A DNA stretch of 64,000 bases, taken from positions 78,322 through 142,321 of the forward strand of contig JAEUOT010000030.1 of assembly GCA_016790705.1 (NCBI GenBank), read 5' to 3'. Position numbers and translations under genes: made by a program. Each line of letters opens with the position of its first letter. The stretch's first letter is position 1. This document shows, in pieces, positions 8,251-16,832 of this stretch. This DNA is from Hydrogenophaga sp. Its GTDB lineage: Bacteria; Pseudomonadota; Gammaproteobacteria; Burkholderiales; Burkholderiaceae_C. The notes under the pieces are model-generated. The model was not told where the DNA came from and made no database searches. It was given only the letters and a program-made list of their open reading frames with translations.

Positions 8251-9915
8251 ATGGCCCAGTACGTCTTTTCCATGAACCGCGTCTCCAAGACCGTGCCGCC
8301 CAAGCGGCAGATCTTGAAAGACATTTCGCTGTCCTTCTTCCCCGGCGCCAAGATCGGCGTGCTCGGCCTCAACGGCTCGGGCAAGTCCACCCTGCTCAAG
8401 ATCATGGCCGGCGTGGACAAGGAAATCGAGGGCGAAGCCATCCCCATGCCGGGCATCCAGATCGGCTACCTGCCGCAGGAGCCGCAACTGGACCCTGAAC
8501 AGACCGTGCGCCAGGCGGTCGAAGAAGGCATCGGCGGCGCGCTCAAGGCCAAGGCCCGTCTGGAAGAGGTGTACGCGGCCTACGCCGAGCCCGACGCCGA
8601 TTTCGATGCGCTGGCCGCCGAGCAGGCCGAGCTGGAGGCCATCATTGCCGCCAGCGGTTCCGAGAACTCCGACCTGCAGCTCGAACTGGCCGCCGACGCG
8701 CTGAACCTGCCGCCCTGGGACGCCACCATCAAGAACCTCTCCGGTGGCGAGAAGCGCCGCGTGGCCCTGTGCCGCCTGCTGCTGTCCCGGCCCGACATGC
8801 TGCTGCTCGACGAACCGACCAACCACCTGGATGCGGAAAGCGTCAACTGGCTGGAGCAGTTCCTGCAGCGCTTCCCCGGCACCGTGGTGGCCATCACCCA
8901 TGACCGCTACTTCCTGGACAACGCCGCCGAGTGGATTCTCGAACTCGACCGCGGCCACGGTATCCCCTGGAAGGGCAACTACTCCGAGTGGCTGGACCAG
9001 AAGGGCAAGCGCCTGGACCAGGAACAGAAGGCCGAGGACGCCCACCGCAAGGCGATGAAGGAAGAGCTGGAGTGGGTGCGCAAGAACGCCAAGGGCCGCC
9101 AGGCCAAGAGCAAGGCGCGCCTGGCCCGCTTCGAGGAGCTGAGCGACGTCGAATACCAGAAGCGCAACGAGACCAACGAGATCTTCATCCCCGTGGCCGA
9201 GCGCCTGGGTGCGCAGGTCATCGAGTTCAACGGCGTGACCAAGTCCTTCGGCGACCGCGTGCTGATCGACAACCTCAGCTTCAAGCTGCCGGCCGGCGCC
9301 ATCGTGGGCATCATCGGTCCCAACGGCGCGGGCAAGTCCACGCTGTTCCGCATGATCCAGGGCGTCGAGAAGCCCGACGCGGGCGACATCACCATCGGCC
9401 AGACCGCCAAGCTGGCCTTCGTGGACCAGAGCCGCGAATCGCTGGAAGGCGACAAGACCGTGTGGGAAGACGTCTCCGGCGGGCTGGACAACATCACCGT
9501 GGGCAAGTTCATCATGCCCAGCCGTGCCTACCTGGGCCGCTTCAACTTCAAGGGCAATGACCAGCAGAAGCTGGTCAAGAACCTCTCGGGCGGTGAGCGC
9601 GGTCGCCTGCACCTGGCCAAGACCCTGGCGCAGGGCGGCAACGTGCTGATGCTCGACGAACCCTCGAACGACCTGGACGTCGAAACCCTGCGCGCGCTGG
9701 AAGAGGCGCTGCTGGAGTTCGCCGGCTCGGCCATGGTGATCTCGCACGACCGCTGGTTCCTCGACCGCATCTGCACCCACATCCTGGCCTACGAGGGCGA
9801 CAGCCAGTGGTACTTCTACGACGGCAACTTCACCGAGTACGAGGCCGACAAGAAGAAGCGCCTGGGCGAAGAGGGCGCGCGTCCCAAGCGTGCGCGCTTC
9901 AAGAGCCTGAAGTGA
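8251..9915 (+). CDS. ettA: Energy-dependent translational throttle protein EttA (ABC-F ATPase)
   Basis: The 554-residue protein is nearly identical in length to E. coli EttA. It binds the ribosomal E site and gates the first translation steps according to ATP/ADP ratio. Two ABC ATPase domains are present: Walker A GLNGSGKST at 39-47 and GPNGAGKST near 356, with signature LSGGEKRR near 163 and LSGGERGR near 445, and Walker B LLLDEPTNHLD and LMLDEPSNDLD. A charged P-site tRNA-interaction linker lies between them (about 245-310, rich in Lys/Glu/Arg). No membrane segments are present. The start MAQYVFSMNRVSK matches the family. Confidence 0.95.
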   Translation: MAQYVFSMNRVSKTVPPKRQILKDISLSFFPGAKIGVLGLNGSGKSTLLKIMAGVDKEIEGEAIPMPGIQIGYLPQEPQLDPEQTVRQAVEEGIGGALKAKARLEEVYAAYAEPDADFDALAAEQAELEAIIAASGSENSDLQLELAADALNLPPWDATIKNLSGGEKRRVALCRLLLSRPDMLLLDEPTNHLDAESVNWLEQFLQRFPGTVVAITHDRYFLDNAAEWILELDRGHGIPWKGNYSEWLDQKGKRLDQEQKAEDAHRKAMKEELEWVRKNAKGRQAKSKARLARFEELSDVEYQKRNETNEIFIPVAERLGAQVIEFNGVTKSFGDRVLIDNLSFKLPAGAIVGIIGPNGAGKSTLFRMIQGVEKPDAGDITIGQTAKLAFVDQSRESLEGDKTVWEDVSGGLDNITVGKFIMPSRAYLGRFNFKGNDQQKLVKNLSGGERGRLHLAKTLAQGGNVLMLDEPSNDLDVETLRALEEALLEFAGSAMVISHDRWFLDRICTHILAYEGDSQWYFYDGNFTEYEADKKKRLGEEGARPKRARFKSLK

Positions 9916-9923
9916 TCGCAGCC

Positions 9924-10475
9924 ATGGAGCTGACCGACGAACAGGTGCTGGCCGACACCCGCCGCTGGATCGAGAAGGCGGTGATCGGGCTGAACCTGTG
10001 TCCGTTCGCGCGTTCGGTGTACGTCAAGAACCAGGTGCGCATCGTGGTCAGCCGCGCACGGCACCTGGATGCTTTCCTCGACGAGCTGGACCGCGAGCTG
10101 GATCTGCTGCAGAACACGCCGGCCGAAGAGATCGACACCACGCTGCTGGTGCACCCGACGCTGTTCCCGGACTTCGAGGTTTTCAACGACTTCATGAACG
10201 TGGTGGACGACGTGGTGGCCGAGCACGAGCTCGAAGGCGTGATCCAGGTGGCGAACTTCCATCCGGACTTCCTGTTCGAAGGCGAGGCCCCGGACGATGC
10301 GAGCCACTTCACCAACCGCGCGCCCTATCCCACGCTGCACCTGCTGCGCGAGGACAGCGTGGAGCGCGCGGTGAGCAGCGAAGGCGGCGACGCCGACAAG
10401 ATCGTCGAGCGCAACATCGCCACCCTGCGCGAGCTGGGCGCCCAGGGCTGGCGGGACCTGCTGGCTAAGCCCTGA
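9924..10475 (+). CDS. DUF1415 domain-containing protein
   Basis: The 183-residue soluble protein is of the DUF1415 family, whose biochemical role is not established. Typical features are the N-terminal WIEKAVIGLNLCPFAR segment with a conserved Cys, the central TTLLVHPTLFPDF stretch and QVANFHPDFLFEG with NRAPYPTLHLLRE after it. The ATG at 9924 lies 8 bp after the ettA stop; a GTG at 9912 overlapping that stop is an alternative. Its position suggests co-transcription with ettA. Confidence 0.88.
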   Translation: MELTDEQVLADTRRWIEKAVIGLNLCPFARSVYVKNQVRIVVSRARHLDAFLDELDRELDLLQNTPAEEIDTTLLVHPTLFPDFEVFNDFMNVVDDVVAEHELEGVIQVANFHPDFLFEGEAPDDASHFTNRAPYPTLHLLREDSVERAVSSEGGDADKIVERNIATLRELGAQGWRDLLAKP

Positions 10476-10573
10476 ACTGGACGTTTTTCCAGGCCTGATC
10501 GGGCCTTTGGTGCTGGGCGGGGTGCCCACAATCGGTCGGAACTCTGTTCTGACCCCGTCACCTCACCACCGCC

Positions 10574-12628
10574 ATGAACGCCCGTGCCGAACTGCCGTTT
10601 GACACCTGCATCCAGGAGGCCCTAAGCCAGTCCCGGGGATGGATGGGGCAGTGGGTCCGGGAGCTGGCCGCGACGCTGACGCAGCGCGAAGCCTCGGAGC
10701 TTGCGCCACACACCAAACGCGCCGCGGGTCAGGCCCGCGCGGCCCTGGCCGCCTGCGCCGATCGCCTGGCCGACCGCTGGTCCGACGCCTTTGCCCAGGC
10801 CGTTCGTGCCGATATCGCCCGCAACGGCAATGCCCTTTCGCAGCCGTCAGCCCCCAAGGCGCTGAGCCTGGACGAGCTGGAGCTGATGGATCACCGGCAG
10901 GTGCAGGCCTCGGTCGAACTGGCCCGCCTGCAGCAGATCGTCAAGAGCGCGGTGGACGAAGAGCAGATCGCGCTCACCGCATTGCTGTGCGCTGCGCGCG
11001 GGCTGAGCAAGGTCCGCTCGGAGGCCAATCCGCTGCGACCGGAGGTGGTGGTCGACGCATTGACGACCGCGCTGGACGGACTGAACGTCGACGATGCCTC
11101 GCGCCAGCGCTGGCTGCAGGCCGGCGCGCAGTCGCTGGGCCAGATCCTGTTGCGAACCTATGCGCTGCTGGTGCAGCGTCTGCAGAGCCAGGGCATCGAG
11201 CCCGCCGGTTTCGTGGTGGTGCCCGTGGTCTCGGCTCGACCCTCGCCCGGCGGCGTGGCAACGCGCGGCGAGACGGCCGTGGCCACCGGCGGTCCCCATG
11301 GGGAACAGCCGCTGGTGCTGACCCTGGACCAGTTGCATCATTTGCTCGTGGGCAACCTGGCGCAGGGCGGGACGGCCGTGTCCGACCACGGCAGCTCCGG
11401 CTCCGGCAACGCCATGGTGCGCACGCTCGCCGCCGAAGTCGTGACCCTGATGCTGCGTGGCATCGCGGAAGACCAGCGGCTGCTGGCGCCGATCCGGGAG
11501 ATGGTCCAGCAGCTCAAGCCCGCGCTGCTGCATCTGGCTAAGACCGACCCGCGCTTCTTCGCCGATCGCCACAACCCCGCAAGGCGCCTGCTGGACGTGA
11601 TCATCGCGCGCAGCCTGGCCTTCGCCAGCGAGCAGGACGAGGGCTTCGCCGCCTTTGCGCTGCAGGTCCACTTGAGCGTGCAGTCGCTGCAGACGCTCTC
11701 GAACAGCCTTTCCGAGCGCATTGCCGAGCGCGTGCACCAGCTCGAATCGCTCGACACCGCAGACCAGGCGCCCGCGATGCAGACCCTGGTGCGCGCCGAA
11801 CAGCGCCACCTGCTGGCCGAGCGGATCGCCTGCGAGATCCGCGAGCGGGCGGACTTCGCGCGGGCGCCGACGCTGTTCAAGCGCTTCCTGCTGGGACCCT
11901 GGGCGCACGCGGTGGCCCACGCGCGGCTGCACGCGGACGAGCTGGGCGACACGCCAATGCTGGCCGACCAGTCCCTGCCCCCGGAGGCGCCCGCCCAGCG
12001 ATACATGGACATCCTGGGCGACCTGCTGTGGTCCTGCCAACTGGCACAGGCCAGCCAGAACCGCGCCCGGCTCATCCGCGTCATTCCCCAGGTGTTGCGC
12101 ACACTGCGTGAAGGCCTGGACGCGATCGACTTCCCGCGCGGGCAGGCCGAGTCCTTCTTTCAGGCGCTGATGGGGCTGCACGAAGCGGCCTACAAGACCC
12201 AGCGCAGCGACGATTTCCTCGCCGCCGTGCAGCGCGGCATCGTCGACGGACCTCTGGAGCCATGGCTGGCCGACGGTGAGGCGCGCGAGTCCGGTTTCAT
12301 CGACACGCAGCCGATGGAGCCCGCGTTCCTCGATACCCAACCGATGGAGCGCGAGCCCGAGCTTGGGGAGGCGCTGTCGGTCGGCGCCTGGGTCGAGCTG
12401 CAGCAGGAGGGCCGTGTGCAGCGGTGCCAGTTGCGCTGGCTCAGCCCGCATCGCACCATGTTCCTGTTCGCGACGGCCGAGGGGCAGCCGGTGTCGCTGA
12501 CCCGCCGCGGACTGGATCGCCTGATCGCCTCGGGCCGGCTGCGTGTCGTGGCCGAACACGGCGTCGTCGACGAGGCGCTGGCGCAGGTCGCGCGCCTGGC
12601 CTGGGTCAACTCGGGCAGGCTGGCCTGA
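10574..12628 (+). CDS. DUF1631 family protein, copy 2
   Basis: This 684-residue paralogue of the product of 5501-7633 shares recognisable blocks along its length, among them LMDHRQVQASVELARL, DPRFFADRHNPARRLL, AEQRHLLAERIACEI, FLLGPWAHAVA and the C-terminal GAWVELQ...SLTRRGLDRLI module. Just before that module it has a tandem duplication of ten residues (GFIDTQPMEP / AFLDTQPMER). Function unknown. The two DUF1631 genes flank the unknown gene, ettA and the DUF1415 gene on the same strand, but a 98-bp gap before this gene suggests its own promoter. Confidence 0.85.
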   Translation: MNARAELPFDTCIQEALSQSRGWMGQWVRELAATLTQREASELAPHTKRAAGQARAALAACADRLADRWSDAFAQAVRADIARNGNALSQPSAPKALSLDELELMDHRQVQASVELARLQQIVKSAVDEEQIALTALLCAARGLSKVRSEANPLRPEVVVDALTTALDGLNVDDASRQRWLQAGAQSLGQILLRTYALLVQRLQSQGIEPAGFVVVPVVSARPSPGGVATRGETAVATGGPHGEQPLVLTLDQLHHLLVGNLAQGGTAVSDHGSSGSGNAMVRTLAAEVVTLMLRGIAEDQRLLAPIREMVQQLKPALLHLAKTDPRFFADRHNPARRLLDVIIARSLAFASEQDEGFAAFALQVHLSVQSLQTLSNSLSERIAERVHQLESLDTADQAPAMQTLVRAEQRHLLAERIACEIRERADFARAPTLFKRFLLGPWAHAVAHARLHADELGDTPMLADQSLPPEAPAQRYMDILGDLLWSCQLAQASQNRARLIRVIPQVLRTLREGLDAIDFPRGQAESFFQALMGLHEAAYKTQRSDDFLAAVQRGIVDGPLEPWLADGEARESGFIDTQPMEPAFLDTQPMEREPELGEALSVGAWVELQQEGRVQRCQLRWLSPHRTMFLFATAEGQPVSLTRRGLDRLIASGRLRVVAEHGVVDEALAQVARLAWVNSGRLA
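12293..12352 (+). repeat. 30-bp in-frame tandem repeat in DUF1631 copy 2
   Basis: Two adjacent 30-bp units (12293-12322 and 12323-12352) encode GFIDTQPMEP and AFLDTQPMER. The first paralogue has only one comparable element at the same place ([12 protein letters not shown]), so the second copy looks like a local duplication in this gene. Confidence 0.7.
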
Positions 12629-12643
12629 TCCCTCGCCTGGGAC

Positions 12644-13981
12644 TCAGGTCCTGTTCTGCAGCTTGCGGCGCACCATGCCGATGTTGCCGCGCAGCGCGTA
12701 CAGCTCATCGGTATAGGCCAGCGGCACGACCACCTGTTCCACCCGCGCTTCCAACTGGTCGAGCTCTCCCAGCAGCGCCTCGACCGGGGCCGCCGGGCCA
12801 GCGTCGAAATAGCGCTGCTCGATGCTGCGCAGCTCGGCGTACCAGCGGAACACACGGGAGCGGATGCGGAAGGTGTAGAGCGGCGGCACCACGCGCGACA
12901 GCGGCAGCGCCAGCGCCAGGATCAGACCCATGGCCAGCCACATGCGCTCGACCAGATTGGCCAGCCAGAACGGCAGGTAGCGCTGCAGGAACGGCGGCCC
13001 GCTCCGGATCGCACGAACCGCCTCTGAAGAAACGGGCACTTCGCTGTGCTCCAGGCTCGGGTACTCGTGGGCCCGGTTGAACCAACTGCTGCTGCCGTGC
13101 AGGGAGACCGCCGTCTGTGCGAAGAGCTGGAGGATGGCGGGATGGGTCTTGGCGCCGGCCAGCAGGCTGGTGGTCGAGGCCACGAGATGCATGTCCCGCT
13201 CGGGGATGTTTTTCGAAAGGTCCACCACACCTTGCGGCATCACCACTGGCGTGAGGTAGCCGAAGCGGCGCGAGTAGGCCTCGCTCTGGGTGAAGTCCAG
13301 CAGACGCACGCCCGGGGACTGCAGCAGCATCTGCACCAGCAGCGATTCGGGCGCCGACGCGAACACGATGGCGTCGATCTGGCCGTCGAGGAAGGCCACC
13401 GTGGCCGGCGTCTGTTCCAGCTCGCTCAGTTGCAGCTGCTGGCGGTCGATCCGGTTGACGTCCAGCAGGGTCGAGAACAGCCGCGGAACGCCGCTGCCGG
13501 GCGTGCCGACGTTGACACGCCAACCGGTCAGATCACCCAGCGACCGGATCTCGGGCCGGCCCTTGAGGCGCTGCGCGGCGTCCTCACGGTAGAACAGCCA
13601 CAGCGGCTCCACGAACAGGCTGCCCAGCGAGGAGATGGCTTCCTCGTCGTCGTAGCCGATGTCGGCGCTGCCGCCCTGGACGAAGCCCAGGTCGGCCTTG
13701 CCAGCGCGCAGCAGCTCGAGATTGGCCGATGAGCCCTGCGAGGGCAGAAGTTCAACTGTGATGCCGTAGCGCGAGAGCGCCTGCGCATAGCGTTTGCCGA
13801 ATTCGTCGTAGGCGCTTTGCGCAGGCCCCGTGGCCAGCACCACCCGCTTGGGCGGATTGGGGTCCAGCCACCAGTAGGCCAGTGCCAGCAGCAGCAGCGT
13901 CAGCAGCGCGAACGGGCCGATGGACGCCAGCAGGTCGCGCAGCGACAGCAGGGTGTAGCGAAGGTTCTGGGGCATGTCCAC
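12644..13981 (-). CDS. Membrane-anchored TAXI-type TRAP solute-binding family protein
   Basis: The 445-residue protein has one N-terminal membrane helix (about 20-38) followed by a periplasmic TAXI-family (TRAP-associated extracytoplasmic immunogenic) binding domain. Its features are RVVLATGPAQSAYDEFGKRYA, LLRAGKADLGFVQGGS, the glycine-rich VNVGTPGSG and the FASAPESLLVQMLL block. A second hydrophobic segment near 345-370 (WLAMGLILALALPL) and a cytoplasmic helical tail follow. Classical TAXI proteins are secreted and partnered by a fused DctQM permease. Here both ends are anchored and no permease gene is adjacent, so it may be a sensor or scaffold rather than a transporter subunit (inference). 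It converges on DUF1631 copy 2. Confidence 0.8.
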   Translation of the reverse strand: MDMPQNLRYTLLSLRDLLASIGPFALLTLLLLALAYWWLDPNPPKRVVLATGPAQSAYDEFGKRYAQALSRYGITVELLPSQGSSANLELLRAGKADLGFVQGGSADIGYDDEEAISSLGSLFVEPLWLFYREDAAQRLKGRPEIRSLGDLTGWRVNVGTPGSGVPRLFSTLLDVNRIDRQQLQLSELEQTPATVAFLDGQIDAIVFASAPESLLVQMLLQSPGVRLLDFTQSEAYSRRFGYLTPVVMPQGVVDLSKNIPERDMHLVASTTSLLAGAKTHPAILQLFAQTAVSLHGSSSWFNRAHEYPSLEHSEVPVSSEAVRAIRSGPPFLQRYLPFWLANLVERMWLAMGLILALALPLSRVVPPLYTFRIRSRVFRWYAELRSIEQRYFDAGPAAPVEALLGELDQLEARVEQVVVPLAYTDELYALRGNIGMVRRKLQNRT

Positions 13982-14054
13982 AACCTTAGCACGGCAGGAT
14001 TTCCGCCCGGTAAAGCCGTCGCTGCGGCCGGCGTCCCCGGTCCGGCGCCCGCGT

Positions 14055-14399
14055 TCAAGGTGCCGGAACGATGTCGACCGCGGTGTAGACGCCCTTGATC
14101 ACGTCGGCGCGGAAGCGCACCTTGTCACCGGCCTTGAGGCCGGTGAGCTGGGCGGGCTGGCGCGCCACGAACACCATGGTCATGCCGGTCATGTCCAGGT
14201 TCGGGATGTCGCCGTGCTTGAGCGTGACCTTGCCGGTGGCGGGGTCGACGCGGCGCACTTCGGCGTCGACCAGCGGCAGGGCCGATGCGCTGGCGGCAGC
14301 GGCCGGGGTGGCGGCGGTGCCCTGGGCCAGCGCAGGCGGGGCGGTGTTCAGGCCCAGGGCCAACAGCGCGAGCGGGAGCAGTGAGGTGGTGTTTTTCAT
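14055..14399 (-). CDS. CusF-like periplasmic copper-binding protein
   Basis: The 114-residue protein has a signal peptide ending near AQG, an Ala-rich linker and a small beta-barrel domain of the CusF/CopC-helper type (GKVTLKHGDIPNLDMTGMTM...LKAGDKVRFRADV). The spacing of His62, Met73 and Met75 matches the Cu(I)/Ag(I) ligands His36, Met47 and Met49 of CusF. The position of the CusF cation-pi Trp44 is Met70 here. It is the last gene of the minus-strand copper cluster and probably hands Cu(I) to other periplasmic proteins of the set. Confidence 0.85.
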   Translation of the reverse strand: MKNTTSLLPLALLALGLNTAPPALAQGTAATPAAAASASALPLVDAEVRRVDPATGKVTLKHGDIPNLDMTGMTMVFVARQPAQLTGLKAGDKVRFRADVIKGVYTAVDIVPAP

Positions 14400-14414
14400 C
14401 GGGAACTCCGGGAT

Positions 14415-14888
14415 TCAGCTTCGAAAGTAGGAACGGTACACACGGCTGCTGCCATCGGCCATCACCAGCAGCACATCGAACGGGTCCTTGCGTCCGCCGT
14501 ATTCGGGGCCGTCCATGCCGGGGCTGCCCACCGGCATGCCGGGCACCGCCAGGCCCAGCGCCTTGGGTTGTTCTGCCAGCAGGCGGCGGATGTCGGCCGC
14601 GGGCACATGGCCTTCGATCACGTAGGCGCCGATGCGCGCGGTGTGGCAGGAGGCGTACTTCGCCGGCAGGCCCAGCCGCTGGCGGATCGCGGCGTTGCCG
14701 GTCTCGAACAGTTGCGTCTGGAAGCCCTCGCGTTGCAGGTGGCTGATCCAGTCCTTGCAGCAGCCGCAGCTCGGGTCTTTCCAGACCTGGGCCACGGGCA
14801 GGTTGGTGGCAGGGGTCGCGGCTCGCGCGACCAGCGTGGTGGCGCCCAGCAGGGTGGTTGCGCCGATGAGCAGGGAACGTCGTTGCAT
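14415..14888 (-). CDS. DUF411 domain protein, putative periplasmic metal-binding protein
   Basis: The 157-residue protein has a Tat/Sec-like leader (MQRRSLLIGATTLLG) with cleavage near ARA. The DUF411 domain carries Cys41, Cys43 and Cys44 in KDPSCGCCKDW and a further CHTA site. DUF411 proteins are common in copper and silver resistance loci and are thought to bind metal in the periplasm. The gene lies between the cupredoxin and CusF-like genes with 15-21 bp spacers, consistent with one operon. Confidence 0.87.
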   Translation of the reverse strand: MQRRSLLIGATTLLGATTLVARAATPATNLPVAQVWKDPSCGCCKDWISHLQREGFQTQLFETGNAAIRQRLGLPAKYASCHTARIGAYVIEGHVPAADIRRLLAEQPKALGLAVPGMPVGSPGMDGPEYGGRKDPFDVLLVMADGSSRVYRSYFRS

Positions 14889-14909
14889 GGTGTGCTCCTT
14901 GGAGAGAAA

Positions 14910-15434
14910 TCAGGTTGTGGGGAGGACGCGCAGGGTGCCGCGCATGCCGGCCTCGAAGTGGCCGGGGATCAGGCAGGCGAACTCGAAGTCGCCCGGGCGG
15001 TTGAAGGTCCAGGTGATCTCGCCACGCCGGCGCGAGGGCACATGGGCCATGTAGGGCTCGTCGTGCTGCATGTTCGGGTGCTTCTTCATCATCTCGGCGT
15101 GGGCCATCAGCGCCTCGCGGGTGCCCAGCACGAGTTCGTGCAGCACCTTGCCGCGGTTGGCGATCCGCAGGTGGACCGTTTCGCCTTCGCGCACCTCGAT
15201 GTGCGAGGGCGTGAAGCGCATGTCGTCGCCCATGCGGATGTCGATGCGCCGCGTGGCTTCGGCGGGTGCGGCGGCGATGCCCCAGGGCATCTGTTCGCGC
15301 ACGACCTCGGCGTCGGCGGGCCTGGGGTGTGCATCGCCGTGGGCGAGGGCGGACAGCGGCAGCAGCGCCGGGCCGGCGACGGCCAGCAGGTAGCGCAGCG
15401 CAACGCGGCGGTGGGTGGATGTCGTCAGGGTCAT
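14910..15434 (-). CDS. Cupredoxin-domain copper-binding protein
   Basis: The 174-residue product begins at the ATG ending at 15434, 11 bp after the oxidase stop, with a signal peptide to about ALA. The C-terminal half is a blue-copper (cupredoxin) fold: VREGETVHLRIANRGKVLHELVLG followed by FEFACLIPGHFEAGM. His (in LHELV), Cys, His and Met have the order of type 1 copper ligands. A Met/His-rich loop (MAHAEMMKKHPNMQHDEPYM) between them may add Cu(I) sites. It probably acts as electron or copper carrier for the neighbouring multicopper oxidase. Confidence 0.88.
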   Translation of the reverse strand: MTLTTSTHRRVALRYLLAVAGPALLPLSALAHGDAHPRPADAEVVREQMPWGIAAAPAEATRRIDIRMGDDMRFTPSHIEVREGETVHLRIANRGKVLHELVLGTREALMAHAEMMKKHPNMQHDEPYMAHVPSRRRGEITWTFNRPGDFEFACLIPGHFEAGMRGTLRVLPTT

Positions 15435-15445
15435 GGTCGGGGCGT

Positions 15446-16831
15446 TCAGTGGTGGTGTGTCTGGCCCGGCTTGCGCGCGCTGGCGTCGGCCGGTGGGGTG
15501 GCAGGTTGCGCGGAGGGTGCCCGCGCAGGCTGGGCGGGTGCGGGCACCTCGCGGGCCTGGGTGCCGGCGGGCATGGCGTACCAGCCCGGGTCGGTGTAGT
15601 CGCCGGGTCTCTGGTCGGCGCGCACCTTGACGGTGCTGAACATGCCGCCCATCTCGATCGGACCGAAGGGGCCGGTGCCGGTCATCATGGGGAAGGTGTT
15701 GTCCGGCAGCTCCATCTCCATGGCGCCCATGTCGGCCATGCCGCGTTCGCCCATCACCATATAGCCCGGCGCGTGGCGCTGGATCTTCCGGACCAGGCCG
15801 CGGTGGTCGACGCCGATCATGGTCGGCACGCTGTGGCCCATGGCGCCCATGGTGTGGTGGCTCTTGTGGCAGTGGATCGACCAGTCGCCGGGCTCGTCGG
15901 CGACGAACTCGATCTGGCGCATCTGGCCGACGCCCAGGTCGGTCGTGACCTCGGGCCAGCGCGCGGTTTTCGGGACCGGTCCGCCGTCGGTGCCGGTGAC
16001 CTCGAACTCCATGCCGTGCATGTGGATCGGGTGGTTGGTCATGGTCAGGTTGCCGATGCGCAGCCGCACCCGATCCCCCAGCCGCGCCACCATCGGGCTG
16101 ATGCCCGGGAACACGCGGCTGTTCCAGCTCCAGATGTTGAAGTCCAGCATGGTGTTGACCTGCGGCGTACGGCTGCCGGGCTCGACGTCGAAGGCGTTGA
16201 GCAGGAAGCAGTAGTCGCGCTGCACCTCGGCGATCAGCGGGTGCCTTGCCTTCGGGTGCGTGATCCACAGGCCCATCATGCCCATCGCCATCTGCGTCAT
16301 CTCGTCGGCGTGCGGGTGGTACATGAAGGTGCCGGGCCTGCGCGCGACGAACTCGTAGACATAGGTCTTGCCCGGCGGGATCTGGGGCTGGGTCAGGCCG
16401 CCGACGCCGTCCATGCCGGCCGGCAGACGCTGGCCGTGCCAGTGCACCGTGGTGTGTTCGGGCAGGCGATTGGTGACGAACAGGCGCACCCGGTCGCCCT
16501 CGACCACCTCGATGGTCGGACCCGGGCTCTGGCAGTTGTAGCCCCACATGTTGACCAGGAAGCCCGGCGCCATCTCGCGCACGACCGGCTCGGCGACCAG
16601 ATGGAACTCCTTGACGCCGTCGTTCATCCGCCAGGGCAAGGTCCAGCCGTTGAGCGTCACGACGGGGTTGTAGGGCCTGCCGGCGCCGGTGACGCCGGGG
16701 GGCGTCCATGGGGGCGCGGTGTCGGCCGAGGTCTGCTGCACGGCCTCGGGCAGGGCGGCCATCGCGACCCGGCTCACGCTGGCCGTGGCAACCCCGATCG
16801 CGGCGCCGGTGAAAAACTGTCGTCGCTGCAT
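15446..16831 (-). CDS. Periplasmic multicopper oxidase, CopA/CueO-like
   Basis: The 461-residue enzyme has a twin-arginine leader (MQRRQFFTGAA). The copper-ligand motifs are all present: HWHG at 130-133, HPHADEM from 172, HPIHMHG from 267 and the HCH...H...M block from 320 that joins type 1 and type 3 sites. Near the C-terminus is a Met-rich stretch (about 358-385) as found in cuprous oxidases. The expected role is Cu(I) oxidation in the periplasm using O2. The gene starts 1 bp before the stop of the upstream TolC-like gene and is followed by the cupredoxin gene, so all are coupled. Confidence 0.92.
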   Translation of the reverse strand: MQRRQFFTGAAIGVATASVSRVAMAALPEAVQQTSADTAPPWTPPGVTGAGRPYNPVVTLNGWTLPWRMNDGVKEFHLVAEPVVREMAPGFLVNMWGYNCQSPGPTIEVVEGDRVRLFVTNRLPEHTTVHWHGQRLPAGMDGVGGLTQPQIPPGKTYVYEFVARRPGTFMYHPHADEMTQMAMGMMGLWITHPKARHPLIAEVQRDYCFLLNAFDVEPGSRTPQVNTMLDFNIWSWNSRVFPGISPMVARLGDRVRLRIGNLTMTNHPIHMHGMEFEVTGTDGGPVPKTARWPEVTTDLGVGQMRQIEFVADEPGDWSIHCHKSHHTMGAMGHSVPTMIGVDHRGLVRKIQRHAPGYMVMGERGMADMGAMEMELPDNTFPMMTGTGPFGPIEMGGMFSTVKVRADQRPGDYTDPGWYAMPAGTQAREVPAPAQPARAPSAQPATPPADASARKPGQTHHH

Positions 16832-16832
16832 G

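Noticed and set aside
10488-10509. Possible terminator after the DUF1415 gene
   Set aside because: The AGGCC/GGCCT stem is only five pairs and there is no T tract after it.
14910-16709. 599-codon minus frame reading through the oxidase gene
   Set aside because: Only its 3' part (from 15434) is the real cupredoxin gene. The upstream part is out of frame with the multicopper oxidase and Arg/Pro-rich.
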